Source: Dehalococcoidia bacterium (lineage in GTDB: Bacteria; Chloroflexota; Dehalococcoidia; Lucifugimonadales; SHYT01). Taken from it: a stretch of DNA of 64,000 bases. The notes under the pieces were generated by a model. That model saw only the letters and a list, made by a program, of their open reading frames with translations. It had not been told where the DNA came from and did no database searches. The translations under genes and the position numbers were made by a program. This document shows, in pieces, positions 17,594 to 25,725 of the stretch (within the stretch, counting starts at the first letter, position 1; each line of letters begins with the position of its first letter). The DNA lies in NCBI GenBank assembly GCA_009692665.1, contig SHYT01000001.1, positions 149,378-213,377 on the forward strand, given 5' to 3'.

Positions 17594-18730
17594 ATGACCC
17601 AGAAATCAATGGCCTCAGATGTTGCGATTGTAGGGGCAGGCATCATTGGCACCGCGCTCGCCTACTTCCTCAGCGCGGAGCACAACATGCGCTGCGTGGT
17701 GCTTGACCGCGATACCGCGCACAAGACCGCATCCTGGATGGCCGCTGGTGAGCTCAGCCCCGCCTACCGCAGCACCACTCCGTACCCGCAACCGTTCGTG
17801 GACTTCTGCGTGGAAGGACTGCGCCTGCATAAAGAGATGTACCAACAGCTCGTCCAGGAATCGGACGTGGACTACAAGCTCGTTGACACCCCTATCCTGC
17901 GCCCAGCCTTCACGGAAGCAGAGGCCGCAGAGATGCAGGAACTTGGCCGCCAGCAGCGCGGCTACGGCATGAAAAACAGGTGGCTCACCACCTCCGACCT
18001 GCACGCTATGAAAACCTGGCTCTCGCCGGACGCGCTAGGTGCGTTGCTCTGCGAAGACGAAATGCAGCTTGAGACCGCCTTACTCACCGCAGCCCTACGC
18101 CGCGCCTGCGAACAGCACGGCGTAACGTTTCGCACCGCTGAAGTCAGCGGCCTGCGCCGCCAGGGCGGCCGCACCACCGGAGTCTCCCTTAGCAATGAGC
18201 ATCTCTCCAGCGAACGTGTCGTGCTCGCAATGGGCCCGTGGGCCCGGTTCGCGGAAAAGTGGCTCGGCTTCAAGGTGCCGGTGGAGCCGTTGCGTGGCCA
18301 AATCGTCCACCTGCAAATCGCAGGCCAGCTTCCTCAAGAAGCCATCTTCCACATGTCCGCCTACGTGCTCCCCAAGCCCAGTGGCCGTGTGTACGTGGGT
18401 ACGACAGAGGAATACGCAGGCTTTGATGCTTCTACCACAAAGGAAGCCCACGACGCCATCATGGAATCGGTCACTCGGCTGGTGCCGTCCTTGGCCCACG
18501 CAAAAGAGCTGGGAATGACCGCATGCCTGCGTCCACTCTCGCTGGATGAAATGCCGATCATCGGCCCGGTACCCGGCCAGCAAGGGCTGTTCCTAGCCAC
18601 TGGCCACGCCCGCAAAGGCATCCTGCTTTGCCTGGCTACAGGCAAGTACTTGGCGCAGCAGATTGCTGAACAAAAGCCTGACTATTCGCTGGATGCTTTT
18701 TCTGTTGGCCGCATTGGATCGAAGAGTTGA
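17594..18730 (+). CDS. FAD-dependent oxidoreductase, DAO/ThiO family
   Basis: A 378-residue flavoprotein with the dinucleotide motif VGAGIIGTALAYFL (residues 13-26) and a C-terminal FAD block TGHARKGILLCLATGK. The blend of VLDRD, AAGELSP and LRPLSLDEMPIIGPV places it with D-amino-acid or glycine oxidases such as ThiO. ThiO supplies iminoglycine for thiazole synthesis, but no thi genes are nearby, so the substrate is open. It precedes gatC by 60 bases on the same strand. Confidence 0.88.
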   Translation: MTQKSMASDVAIVGAGIIGTALAYFLSAEHNMRCVVLDRDTAHKTASWMAAGELSPAYRSTTPYPQPFVDFCVEGLRLHKEMYQQLVQESDVDYKLVDTPILRPAFTEAEAAEMQELGRQQRGYGMKNRWLTTSDLHAMKTWLSPDALGALLCEDEMQLETALLTAALRRACEQHGVTFRTAEVSGLRRQGGRTTGVSLSNEHLSSERVVLAMGPWARFAEKWLGFKVPVEPLRGQIVHLQIAGQLPQEAIFHMSAYVLPKPSGRVYVGTTEEYAGFDASTTKEAHDAIMESVTRLVPSLAHAKELGMTACLRPLSLDEMPIIGPVPGQQGLFLATGHARKGILLCLATGKYLAQQIAEQKPDYSLDAFSVGRIGSKS

Positions 18731-18790
18731 ACCTTGTTCCTCATTCCCACCCTCTGCTACACTAAGCCGTATCCCGGCTGAGGGGCTTCC

Positions 18791-19084
18791 ATGGCACTTT
18801 CCAGAGAAGATGTCAAACACGTCGCTTCGCTTGTCCGCATTGCGGTGACAGATGCAGAGGTGGAAGTGCTCCAGCACCAACTCTCCAACACCCTGGAGCA
18901 GTTTGAATCGCTGAAAGAGTTGAACACGGATGCCGTGCAGCCCACCAGCCATGCCGTGCCACTTTCGTCCGTCATGCGTGAGGACAAGTCACGGGACCCA
19001 ATGCCTAAGCAGGACGTCCTCAAGAACGCTCCCATGATTGAGGGCGATTTCATCCGCGTCCGCGTCGTGCTGGAGGAGTCCTAG
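18791..19084 (+). CDS. gatC: Asp-tRNA(Asn)/Glu-tRNA(Gln) amidotransferase subunit C
   Basis: The 97-residue protein matches Gat[20 protein letters not shown], a middle [22 protein letters not shown] and ending [14 protein letters not shown]. GatC stabilises the GatAB complex that amidates misacylated tRNA. Its TAG stop shares its last base with the GTG start of gatA, so the pair is coupled. Confidence 0.96.
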   Translation: MALSREDVKHVASLVRIAVTDAEVEVLQHQLSNTLEQFESLKELNTDAVQPTSHAVPLSSVMREDKSRDPMPKQDVLKNAPMIEGDFIRVRVVLEES

Positions 19085-20541
19085 TGCCTGAGCTACACGA
19101 CCTCACCATTCACGAAGCGCACGACCTGCTCCGCACCAAGAAGGTCAGTTCTGTTGAGCTCACACGCGCCGTCCTGGAGCGCATCCGCAAGGTAGAACCA
19201 CGCGTCCGGGCCTTCGTCACCGTCACGGAAGAACAAGCGCTACAGGATGCCCACGCCGCTGACCAACGCATCGTGCGTGGCGACATTGCGCCGCTCACGG
19301 GCATCCCTATGCAGCTGAAAGACGTCCTCAACACCAAAGACATCCGCACCACGTGCTCCTCCAAGATGTTGGAGGACTACGTACCGGTGTACGATGCCAC
19401 CGTCGTCACCAAGCTGAAAACGCAGTCGCCGGTACTTCTCGGCAAAGGCAACATGGACGAGTTTGCCATGGGCTCCTCCACAGAGAACTCTGCGTTCCAC
19501 CCAACGCACAACCCGTGGGATCTCACGCGTGTGCCGGGCGGGAGCAGTGGCGGCAGCGCCGCAGCCGTCGCCGCCGGCGAGGCCTTCTTCTCCCTGGGCA
19601 GCGATACTGGTGGCAGCATCCGCCAGCCTGCCGCGCTCTGTGGCGTCACCGGCATCAAGCCAACCTATGGCCGAGTGAGCCGCTACGGTCTGATCGCGTT
19701 CGCTAGCTCGCTGGATCAGATTGGGCCGCTGACCAAAGATGTTGAGGACTGCGCGATGGTGCTCAGCGCCATCGCAGGCCATGACACCAACGATTCCACC
19801 TCCATCTCCAACACCGTTCCGGACTACCGCAAGTCATTAACGCAAGATGTTCGCGGCCTGCGCCTGGGCGTGCCCAAAGAGTACTTTGGCGAAGGGTTTG
19901 AGCCAGGTGTGGAACAGGCCGTGCACAAGGCCATCGACACGTTCCGGCACCTTGGCGCGCAGGTAGAAGAATGCTCCCTGCCGCTCACCAAGTATGGCCT
20001 GCCTGTCTACTACATCATTGCCCCATCAGAATGCTCTGCCAACCTGGCGCGGTTTGACGGGGTTAAGTACGGCCACCAGTACAAAGGCCAAGGCACCATG
20101 TGGGACGTCATGGAAATGTCCCGGCGGGAAGGCTTCGGCCCTGAGGTGCGCCGTCGCATCATGCTCGGCTCCTACGCCCTCTCCGCCGGCTACTACGACG
20201 CGTATTACTTGAAAGCCATGAAGGTGCGCACGCTCATCCGCCAGGAGTTTGAAGAGGCGTTCAAGCGCTACGACGCCATCATCACGCCAACGACCCCGTC
20301 CATAGCGTTCAAGCTAGGCGAGAAGACAGCCGATCCTGTGGCAATGTACAAAAGCGATATTTGTACCATCCCCATTAACATTGCTGGTATCCCTTGCATC
20401 TCCATTCCATGCGGCTTCAGCGACGGCATGCCCGTTGGTATGCAGGTCATGAGCAAGGCGCTTGGCGAGGAGACGATCTTCCGCGTCGCACACGCGTACC
20501 AGCAGGCCACAGACTGGCACAAACGCCGGGCAACTCTCTGA
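19084..20541 (+). CDS. gatA: Asp-tRNA(Asn)/Glu-tRNA(Gln) amidotransferase subunit A
   Basis: GatA is the glutaminase of the amidotransferase. At 485 residues it is full length and shows the amidase triad: Lys in [10 protein letters not shown], the cis-Ser in [15 protein letters not shown] and the nucleophile Ser in [42 protein letters not shown] follows. Start GTG 19084 overlaps gatC by one base. gatB is not next to it; the following gene is a hydrolase. Confidence 0.98.
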   Translation: MPELHDLTIHEAHDLLRTKKVSSVELTRAVLERIRKVEPRVRAFVTVTEEQALQDAHAADQRIVRGDIAPLTGIPMQLKDVLNTKDIRTTCSSKMLEDYVPVYDATVVTKLKTQSPVLLGKGNMDEFAMGSSTENSAFHPTHNPWDLTRVPGGSSGGSAAAVAAGEAFFSLGSDTGGSIRQPAALCGVTGIKPTYGRVSRYGLIAFASSLDQIGPLTKDVEDCAMVLSAIAGHDTNDSTSISNTVPDYRKSLTQDVRGLRLGVPKEYFGEGFEPGVEQAVHKAIDTFRHLGAQVEECSLPLTKYGLPVYYIIAPSECSANLARFDGVKYGHQYKGQGTMWDVMEMSRREGFGPEVRRRIMLGSYALSAGYYDAYYLKAMKVRTLIRQEFEEAFKRYDAIITPTTPSIAFKLGEKTADPVAMYKSDICTIPINIAGIPCISIPCGFSDGMPVGMQVMSKALGEETIFRVAHAYQQATDWHKRRATL

Positions 20542-20566
20542 TAACATCCTCTCTCCCCGGTGGGAG
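20537..20566. repeat. Family B palindromic repeat (CTCTCCC / GGGAGAGG)
   Basis: The stretch reads as CCTCTCTCCCC, a short centre and GGGAGAGGGG, a hairpin also seen near 24785, 39750-39805 and inside nrdJ at 41311-41348. Its right arm also provides the ribosome site of the hydrolase gene that starts at 20583. Confidence 0.65.
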
Positions 20567-20582
20567 AGGGGGGAGAACTACG

Positions 20583-21425
20583 ATGACGCAGGGAATGCCG
20601 CCCAGCGGGCCGGGTGACCAGGGCCAGCAAGACGACGTCGCGCTCCAGATACTCGGCTACGAGTCCTTCCGCGCGCCACAAGGCTACAATGGGCAAGGGC
20701 TGCTCATCCTCACCAACCGCGGCAACATCTTCAGCATGTTCCATCCCACCACCACGATGAACGGCGCGGTCATCTGGATGGGCGGTGCCAGCGGCGGGGT
20801 GGCTGGCCCGGCGGAAGGTATCTACAACGCCCTGGCCAGCGAGCTTGCGCCAGCAGGCATCGCCTCACTTCAAATCGACTACCGCTTCCCCAATGTGTTC
20901 TACGAGTGCGCCCTAGATGCGCTGGCCGCTGCTGCCTTGCTGGAAGGTGTGGGGTTCAAGAAGCTGGCCATGGTCGGGCATTCGTTCGGGGGGGCAGTTG
21001 CCATTGGCGCCTCTGTGTTCAGCCAGGCAACAGTCACGGTCATAGGCCTATCAAGCCAGAGCGTAGGCACCGAACAGGTGGCATCCGTGGCGCCACGTCC
21101 CCTGCTGCTGGTACACGGCACCGCGGACACCGTGATTCCACCCGAGTCTTCTGACGCCATCTACCAGGAAGCTGGTAACCCTAAGGAGTTCAAGCTCTAT
21201 GAAGGCGCCGGCCACAGCCTGAAGGAATGCAAGGATGACCTGCGCGTGCTTTTGAAGGGCTGGCTTACTAAGCACCTGAGCCCTAGCCCGCAGCTTTTTG
21301 GAGCCGACTGCCAGCCATCAACACTCTTTGGCCCGGGTGGCCAGCCCACCGGCGGCTTAACGCTCCTTGGCCCCGGCGGACAGCTGCCATCTAAAGAGCC
21401 ACCGCCCAGGCTGTTTAGGCCGTAG
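20583..21425 (+). CDS. Alpha/beta hydrolase with Gly/Pro-rich tail
   Basis: The 280-residue protein has the nucleophile elbow GHSFGGA, an Asp in HGTADTVIPPE and a His in EGAGHSL, the complete triad of an alpha/beta hydrolase of the dienelactone-hydrolase-like type. The last 55 residues are low complexity with a repeating GPGGQ pattern (GPGGQPTGGLTLLGPGGQLP). ATG 20583 follows a GGGAGAGGGGGGAG run; a longer in-frame extension upstream would run back into gatA and is unlikely. Substrate unknown. Confidence 0.82.
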   Translation: MTQGMPPSGPGDQGQQDDVALQILGYESFRAPQGYNGQGLLILTNRGNIFSMFHPTTTMNGAVIWMGGASGGVAGPAEGIYNALASELAPAGIASLQIDYRFPNVFYECALDALAAAALLEGVGFKKLAMVGHSFGGAVAIGASVFSQATVTVIGLSSQSVGTEQVASVAPRPLLLVHGTADTVIPPESSDAIYQEAGNPKEFKLYEGAGHSLKECKDDLRVLLKGWLTKHLSPSPQLFGADCQPSTLFGPGGQPTGGLTLLGPGGQLPSKEPPPRLFRP

Positions 21426-21433
21426 GGGCGCAG

Positions 21434-21462
21434 CATTCCTTCGACTACGCTCAGGACAGTGG
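21434..21462. repeat. Family A repeat, short copy (TTCGACT.CGCTCAGGAC)
   Basis: CCTTCGACTACGCTCAGGACAG is a half-copy of the repeat better seen at 25001-25070, 38073-38180, 40202-40233 and 60397-60430. It lies in the 62-base gap between the convergent hydrolase and methyltransferase genes. Confidence 0.6.
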
Positions 21463-21487
21463 CTGGCCCCTTACGGCCTAGAGTGCA

Positions 21488-22513
21488 TTAGCGCTTGTGG
21501 CCGACCATGAGATCGCGGTTGCCACGCATGATGTGAGTGGCGATGCCCTGGAAACCCACAGCTTCCATCCACGCTTTGTACTCGGAGGCGGTGTGCTCTT
21601 CGCCGCCGGTGGAGACGAGCAGGTGCAGGTCAAGCAGGTTGGACTGCGCCGGGCCGGGCTTCTCCTCGTCAAGGAACTTTTCGCAGAGCATGAGAGCGCC
21701 GCCGGGCTTGAGCGCTTCGTAGCAGGCCCGCAAAATCGCTTTGCCCTGGTGCGGCGGCCAGTCGTGGAGGACCCAGCCGAGGGAGATGACGTCCGCTTCC
21801 TTGGGGAGGCTGGCTTTCTCGAAGAAGTCACCGGCGTGGACGCGCACGCGGTCGGCGACGCCCTGGCTTTCGATGAAGTCTTGCACGATAGTCGTGACGC
21901 CTGGCAGCTCAAAGATGATGCCCTTCAGGTTGGAGTAGCGCTTCACGGCGGCGATACAGAGTGCGCCGGAGCCGCCGCCCACGTCCATGAGCGTGTGGTA
22001 GGGCGTCAGGTCAAACGCCTGCACCAGCTCCTCGGCGGCGGAGAGCGAGAGGTTGTGCATGCCTTGCACGAAGGCGCGGAGGCCCTGAGGGTCGTTGTAG
22101 AGGGCGCGGAAGATGTCGAAGCCGGCGCCGAAGACCTGCTTGACGCGCGGCGTGTTCTCGCGGATAGCGTCCGGGAGGTGCTGCCACAGTCGCCAGTGGA
22201 GGTTGGCGAGGTGCTCAACCTGGCCGCCGATATAGGTGGGCTTGCCCTCGACAAGGTAGGACTCGGCCTCAGGGGCGTTGCGGAAGCGGTTGCCGTCTTT
22301 GGACAGCAGGCCCAGCGATGTGAGTGCGTTCATCAGGCGCTCCAGGGCGCGGGGGTGCAACTTGAGGCGGTAGGCCAGCACCTCGGCACTAGCGGGTCCT
22401 CGGGCCAGTTCCTGGAAGATGCCAAGCTCCACGCCGGTGAAGAGGGCCTTAGCGGCCCAGAAGCCAGTCATCATTTGCTGGATACGGTCGGGATTGGGCT
22501 GTCGGTCTGTCAT
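21488..22513 (-). CDS. SAM-dependent O-methyltransferase
   Basis: A 341-residue protein of the acetylserotonin/hydroxyneurosporene O-methyltransferase group. It has an N-terminal winged-helix dimerisation domain (ALFTGVELGIFQELARGP, LERLMNALTSLGLL), the SAM-binding DVGGGSGALCIAAVKRY near residue 180 and the catalytic region LGWVLHDWPPHQGKAIL plus LLDLHLLVSTGGEEHT. I chose the ATG at 22513 because AAGGTG lies just upstream; an ATG nine codons earlier has no such site. It stands alone, so the methyl acceptor is unknown. Confidence 0.92.
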   Translation of the reverse strand: MTDRQPNPDRIQQMMTGFWAAKALFTGVELGIFQELARGPASAEVLAYRLKLHPRALERLMNALTSLGLLSKDGNRFRNAPEAESYLVEGKPTYIGGQVEHLANLHWRLWQHLPDAIRENTPRVKQVFGAGFDIFRALYNDPQGLRAFVQGMHNLSLSAAEELVQAFDLTPYHTLMDVGGGSGALCIAAVKRYSNLKGIIFELPGVTTIVQDFIESQGVADRVRVHAGDFFEKASLPKEADVISLGWVLHDWPPHQGKAILRACYEALKPGGALMLCEKFLDEEKPGPAQSNLLDLHLLVSTGGEEHTASEYKAWMEAVGFQGIATHIMRGNRDLMVGHKR

Positions 22514-22645
22514 GCGTACACCTTGCCGTTCTGTTGCCATGTGATTATTCTATGCGAAGTGCCGCGCCACGTGCTGCGAACAGGAACGCCGTTTGCGCGG
22601 CCGTATGACAAGCGGAAAGGGCTGTATGCCGGTTGGAGATTCAAG

Positions 22646-22685
22646 AATACGAGCGGGGAGGCGCATGCGCCTCCCCGCTCGTATT
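22646..22685. terminator. 40-bp perfect palindrome, terminator
   Basis: Arms 22646-22665 and 22666-22685 are perfectly complementary, GC-rich in the middle with AATAC/GTATT ends. It begins five bases past the stop of the Fe-S oxidoreductase gene at 22691 on the minus strand and would end its transcript. Confidence 0.85.
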
Positions 22686-22690
22686 GTGCG

Positions 22691-24766
22691 TTAGGCGGGT
22701 TTGTTGGCGGGGTCTCCCTGCACGCTCTCCGCCAATATCTCCAGCAAGTCCTTTGCCTGCTTGGTGTCTGACTTGCCTTTGGCGGAGAGGCCTTCGGTCA
22801 TCATTTGGAGGCAGAAGGGGCAGGAGGAGGCCACGGTGTTGGCGTCGGTTTCCAGGAACTGGTCGGTGCGAACGTGGTTGACGCGCTGGCCGCGGGACTC
22901 TTCTATCCACATGTGGCCGCCGCCCGCGCCGCAGCAGAAGCCGTTCTCGCGGCAGCGGTCGCCCATCTCCACGAGCTTGAGGCCGGGGATGGCGCGGGCG
23001 ATGTCTCGCGGCTGGTCGTAAATGCCGTTGTGGCGGCCCAGGTAGCAGGAGTCGTGGTAGGCGACGGTAGTGTCTATGGTCTTGATGGGCTTGATGCGGC
23101 CGGACTTTATCAGATCGTCCACGTACTGGCTGTAGTGCAGCACCTCGAACTTGCCGCCGAAGTCGGGGTACTCGTTCTTCATGGTGTTGAAGCAATGGGG
23201 GCAGATGGTGACGATTTTGGTGACGTTGTAGCGCTTGAGGGTCAAGATAGCCTGCTGGGCGAGCGTCTGGAACAGGTATTCGTTGCCCATGCGGCGGGCA
23301 GGGTCGCCGGTGCAGGACTCCTCTTCGCCCAGGATGGCGAACTTGACGCCGGCCTTCTTGAAGATAGAGACGAGCGAGCGGGGGATGGCCTGGGAGCGCT
23401 GCTCGAGCGCGCCGGTGCAACCGACCCAGACGAGGACATCCGGGCGCTGGTCTGCCGGGAGGCTCGCGGCCTCAGCCATAGTGAGCACGTCCAGGCCCTT
23501 GGCCCAGTCGAGGCGGCCAAAGACCGTGCCGCGCCAGGGGTGACCGCGCTGCTCTATGCTACGCAGAGTGTTCATGGCCGTCTCGGGCATCTTGGACTGC
23601 TCCATGACCAGGAAGCGGCGCATGTCCACGATAGTGTCCACGTGCTCCACGGCGACCGGGCAGGCCTGGATGCAGGCGCCGCAGGTGAGACAGTCCCAGA
23701 GCGCTTCCTCGGCAATGGCCCCGCCGATGAGCGCGTGCTCAGGGTCTTTGCCCGCCTTGATAGTGGCGGCGTTCTCCAGGAGGTAGCCCTTCACGTTTTC
23801 GACGATGTGCATAGGCGAGAGAATTTTGCCGCTGATGTGCGCGGGGCAGGCATCGGTGCAGCGGCCGCAGACGGCGCAGGCGAAGCCGTCGAGCAACTCT
23901 TTCTGGGTCAGGTCTTGCACGCGGCCCGCGCCAAAGTGCTCAGCGGTCTCCAGGTCTTTGATTGGCTCCAGCGCGCCCATAGGGCCGGTGCGGCGCAGGA
24001 ACGCGTTCAGGGGCGCGGCGAAGAGGTGCATGTGCTTGGAGAGGGGGATGTAAACGCCGAATCCGAGAATGGTGAGCAGGTGCGCCCACCAGGAGATGCC
24101 GTGGTAGAGGTCCGCGGCCTGGCCGGTGACGCCTGCATTCGCATAGAGGCCGCCGAGCAGACGGCCGATGGGGGCCTGCGCGTGGGGGCCGGCACCGCCG
24201 GACGCGATGTACATGCCCTCGGTCAGGAAGCTGAAGACCATGAGCATGATGATGAGCGTTGGGATGAGGTAGGCATCGACGCTGCGGGTGAGGTCGAACG
24301 ACAGCCGGTGCGGCTTGATGACCCAGCGCCGGACCATACCCCAGATAGACGCGAGCAGGAGCAGCGCACCCACGATGTCCAAATACCAGGTGAGCGCGAC
24401 GGCGCCGTTGTAGGTCAGGATAGTCTCGGAGAACTGCGGCCAGACGGTATCGCCCGCGATGAGCAGGACGTAGCCCGCGACCTCAGACAGGAAGCCGTAG
24501 AAGATGATGCTGTGGAAGACGCCCGCTACGTCGCCATGCTTGAGGGAGACGCTCTGGAGGACTTTGCTCTGGCCGAAGGCGATTCTGACGGCTTGCCACA
24601 GGCGTTTGCCGAACTGCCCGGTGCGGGTGTGCGGCTTGCCGAGCCGGATGGCGGAGTAGACGCGGGTGTAGAGGAAGTAGGCCTGGAGGCCGAAGCTGAT
24701 GGCAGCCAGGATGTAGACGGGTATCCAGATTGGGATGACGCCGAAGAGTGCGGCTGGTGGGACCAT
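22691..24766 (-). CDS. Membrane Fe-S oxidoreductase, ETF:menaquinone type
   Basis: The 691-residue protein has an N-terminal membrane domain of about six helices resembling the nitrate reductase gamma subunit (HSIIFYGFLSE, HGISWWAHLL), then two [4Fe-4S] motifs (C297xxC300xxC303xxxC307P and C359xxC362xxC365xxxC369P), then a HdrD/GlpC-like part with cysteine-rich CCG blocks (CPHCFNTMKNEYP, SCYLGRHNG, GFCCGAGGG, CPFCLQMM). This is the layout of proteins that pass electrons from electron-transfer flavoprotein to menaquinone during fatty or aromatic acid oxidation. No etfAB genes lie next to it here. Start ATG 24766. Confidence 0.9.
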   Translation of the reverse strand: MVPPAALFGVIPIWIPVYILAAISFGLQAYFLYTRVYSAIRLGKPHTRTGQFGKRLWQAVRIAFGQSKVLQSVSLKHGDVAGVFHSIIFYGFLSEVAGYVLLIAGDTVWPQFSETILTYNGAVALTWYLDIVGALLLLASIWGMVRRWVIKPHRLSFDLTRSVDAYLIPTLIIMLMVFSFLTEGMYIASGGAGPHAQAPIGRLLGGLYANAGVTGQAADLYHGISWWAHLLTILGFGVYIPLSKHMHLFAAPLNAFLRRTGPMGALEPIKDLETAEHFGAGRVQDLTQKELLDGFACAVCGRCTDACPAHISGKILSPMHIVENVKGYLLENAATIKAGKDPEHALIGGAIAEEALWDCLTCGACIQACPVAVEHVDTIVDMRRFLVMEQSKMPETAMNTLRSIEQRGHPWRGTVFGRLDWAKGLDVLTMAEAASLPADQRPDVLVWVGCTGALEQRSQAIPRSLVSIFKKAGVKFAILGEEESCTGDPARRMGNEYLFQTLAQQAILTLKRYNVTKIVTICPHCFNTMKNEYPDFGGKFEVLHYSQYVDDLIKSGRIKPIKTIDTTVAYHDSCYLGRHNGIYDQPRDIARAIPGLKLVEMGDRCRENGFCCGAGGGHMWIEESRGQRVNHVRTDQFLETDANTVASSCPFCLQMMTEGLSAKGKSDTKQAKDLLEILAESVQGDPANKPA

Positions 24767-24784
24767 GTGCTCCTTCTTCTACGC

Positions 24785-24824
24785 GACCTCTCCCGTCTTC
24801 CCTCTCCCTAAAAGGGAAGGAAGA
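24785..24824. repeat. Family B repeat, degenerate copy
   Basis: CCTCTCCCGTCTTCCCTCTCCCTAAAAGGGAAGG in pieces resembles the copies at 20537 and 39690 (CCCTCCCTGTAAAGAAGGGG). It lies in the leader of the Fe-S oxidoreductase gene. Confidence 0.45.
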
Positions 24825-24906
24825 ATGGATAGTACATCGCTGGGATGAGCGCTAGACGCTGCCATTGTACATGCAAGGACAGCATGGCGAACATTGGCCG
24901 AAAATT

Positions 24907-25159
24907 GGTAGTGGGTCAATTTAAGTATCCGGAACTGTGGATTTGACACGAGTCGGGTTGAGTCGACCAAACTGGGAAACGCTGCCCTCTCCTGTGGTGT
25001 CCGTTCATCCTTCGACTCCGCCCTACTGTAGGCAGTCGGGTACTACTGCGCTTCGCTCAGGACGAACGGGGAAAACAAGTGACATCGAAAGGAAGCAAGG
25101 CGCCAGGCAGCCTGTTGCCGCGTCGAACAGATAATCACACGTCAAATTGACCCACTACC
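24907..25159. mobile_element. Miniature inverted-repeat element, copy 1
   Basis: The ends are a perfect 16-bp inverted repeat: GGTAGTGGGTCAATTT at 24907-24922 and its reverse complement at 25144-25159. The 253-bp interior has no gene. A second copy with the same order of sequence lies at 60303-60519; shared blocks include GGAACT.TGGATTTG, CTGGGAAACGCTGCC, TCTCCTGTGGTGTCCGTTCAT, GAACGGGGAAAACAAG and CAGATAATCACACGTCAAATTGA. Copy 1 is about 36 bp longer because its internal family A hairpin is larger. It is non-autonomous and would need a transposase from elsewhere. Confidence 0.85.
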
Positions 25160-25362
25160 CGAAAGCATGCTGCTAAGGCCCGCCCTGAAGGACATTCGTT
25201 GTCCCCGGTATGGCTCCCGCACCAGATTCCTGGGCCATTGGCTTCGGCATTGCAGCAGTGTGCCAAGCGGCTCCTTGTCCCGCACCCCGGCAAATGCAAC
25301 AATACTAGCAGGGAAATTTCTTGGCATTACCCTTGTTGGCATATCTGGGAGGAGGGCACATC

Positions 25363-25647
25363 GTGAGGCTGTTCTGGAGAGAGCACCGGCTGGGACAGCG
25401 GCTCATTGTGGTGGACGACAGTGGGCATGAGGAGGAGGTTGGCGGGGTGCGGAAGACGTCGCGAGGATTTGACGCGTTCGCTAAAGTCTACGGCTATGAC
25501 CCAGACGCGGCGGCATCCGGCTTGCCGAGCATGGACGAAGCCAAGAAGTTTGTGGAGGCTCGCAGACCGTGGGAGATGTTTGAGGGGACAATGGGCCTGC
25601 AGATGGAGCCGACAGTGCAGCCATTGCCAGCAAAACCTACGTCGTAG
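25363..25647 (+). CDS. Small conserved hypothetical protein
   Basis: From GTG 25363 (GGGAGGAGGG at 25347-25356) a 94-residue soluble protein is read: RLFWREHRLGQRLIVVDDSGHEEEV, in parts, then GGVRKTSRGFDAFAKVYGYDP and a Pro-rich end. A TTG at 25321 would add 14 residues without a ribosome site. Not recognised. It lies 79 bases before a DEAD-box helicase and could share its transcript. Confidence 0.6.
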   Translation: MRLFWREHRLGQRLIVVDDSGHEEEVGGVRKTSRGFDAFAKVYGYDPDAAASGLPSMDEAKKFVEARRPWEMFEGTMGLQMEPTVQPLPAKPTS

Positions 25648-25725
25648 GTTTCTCTCTCTCGGGTTTTCTGATCGGCATATCGCCGCGACTCTCATCCCAA
25701 GTATTCGTATTTAAAGGACACTGCG

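Noticed and set aside
21497..22771. Open frame of 424 codons opposite the O-methyltransferase
   Set aside because: Same reason: complement of a well-supported methyltransferase gene, no motif, no ribosome site.
22805..24811. Long open frame (668 codons) on the plus strand opposite the Fe-S oxidoreductase
   Set aside because: It is the antisense shadow of a GC-rich gene with clear domains on the minus strand; its translation is Ala/Asp/Gly/Val-rich and matches nothing.
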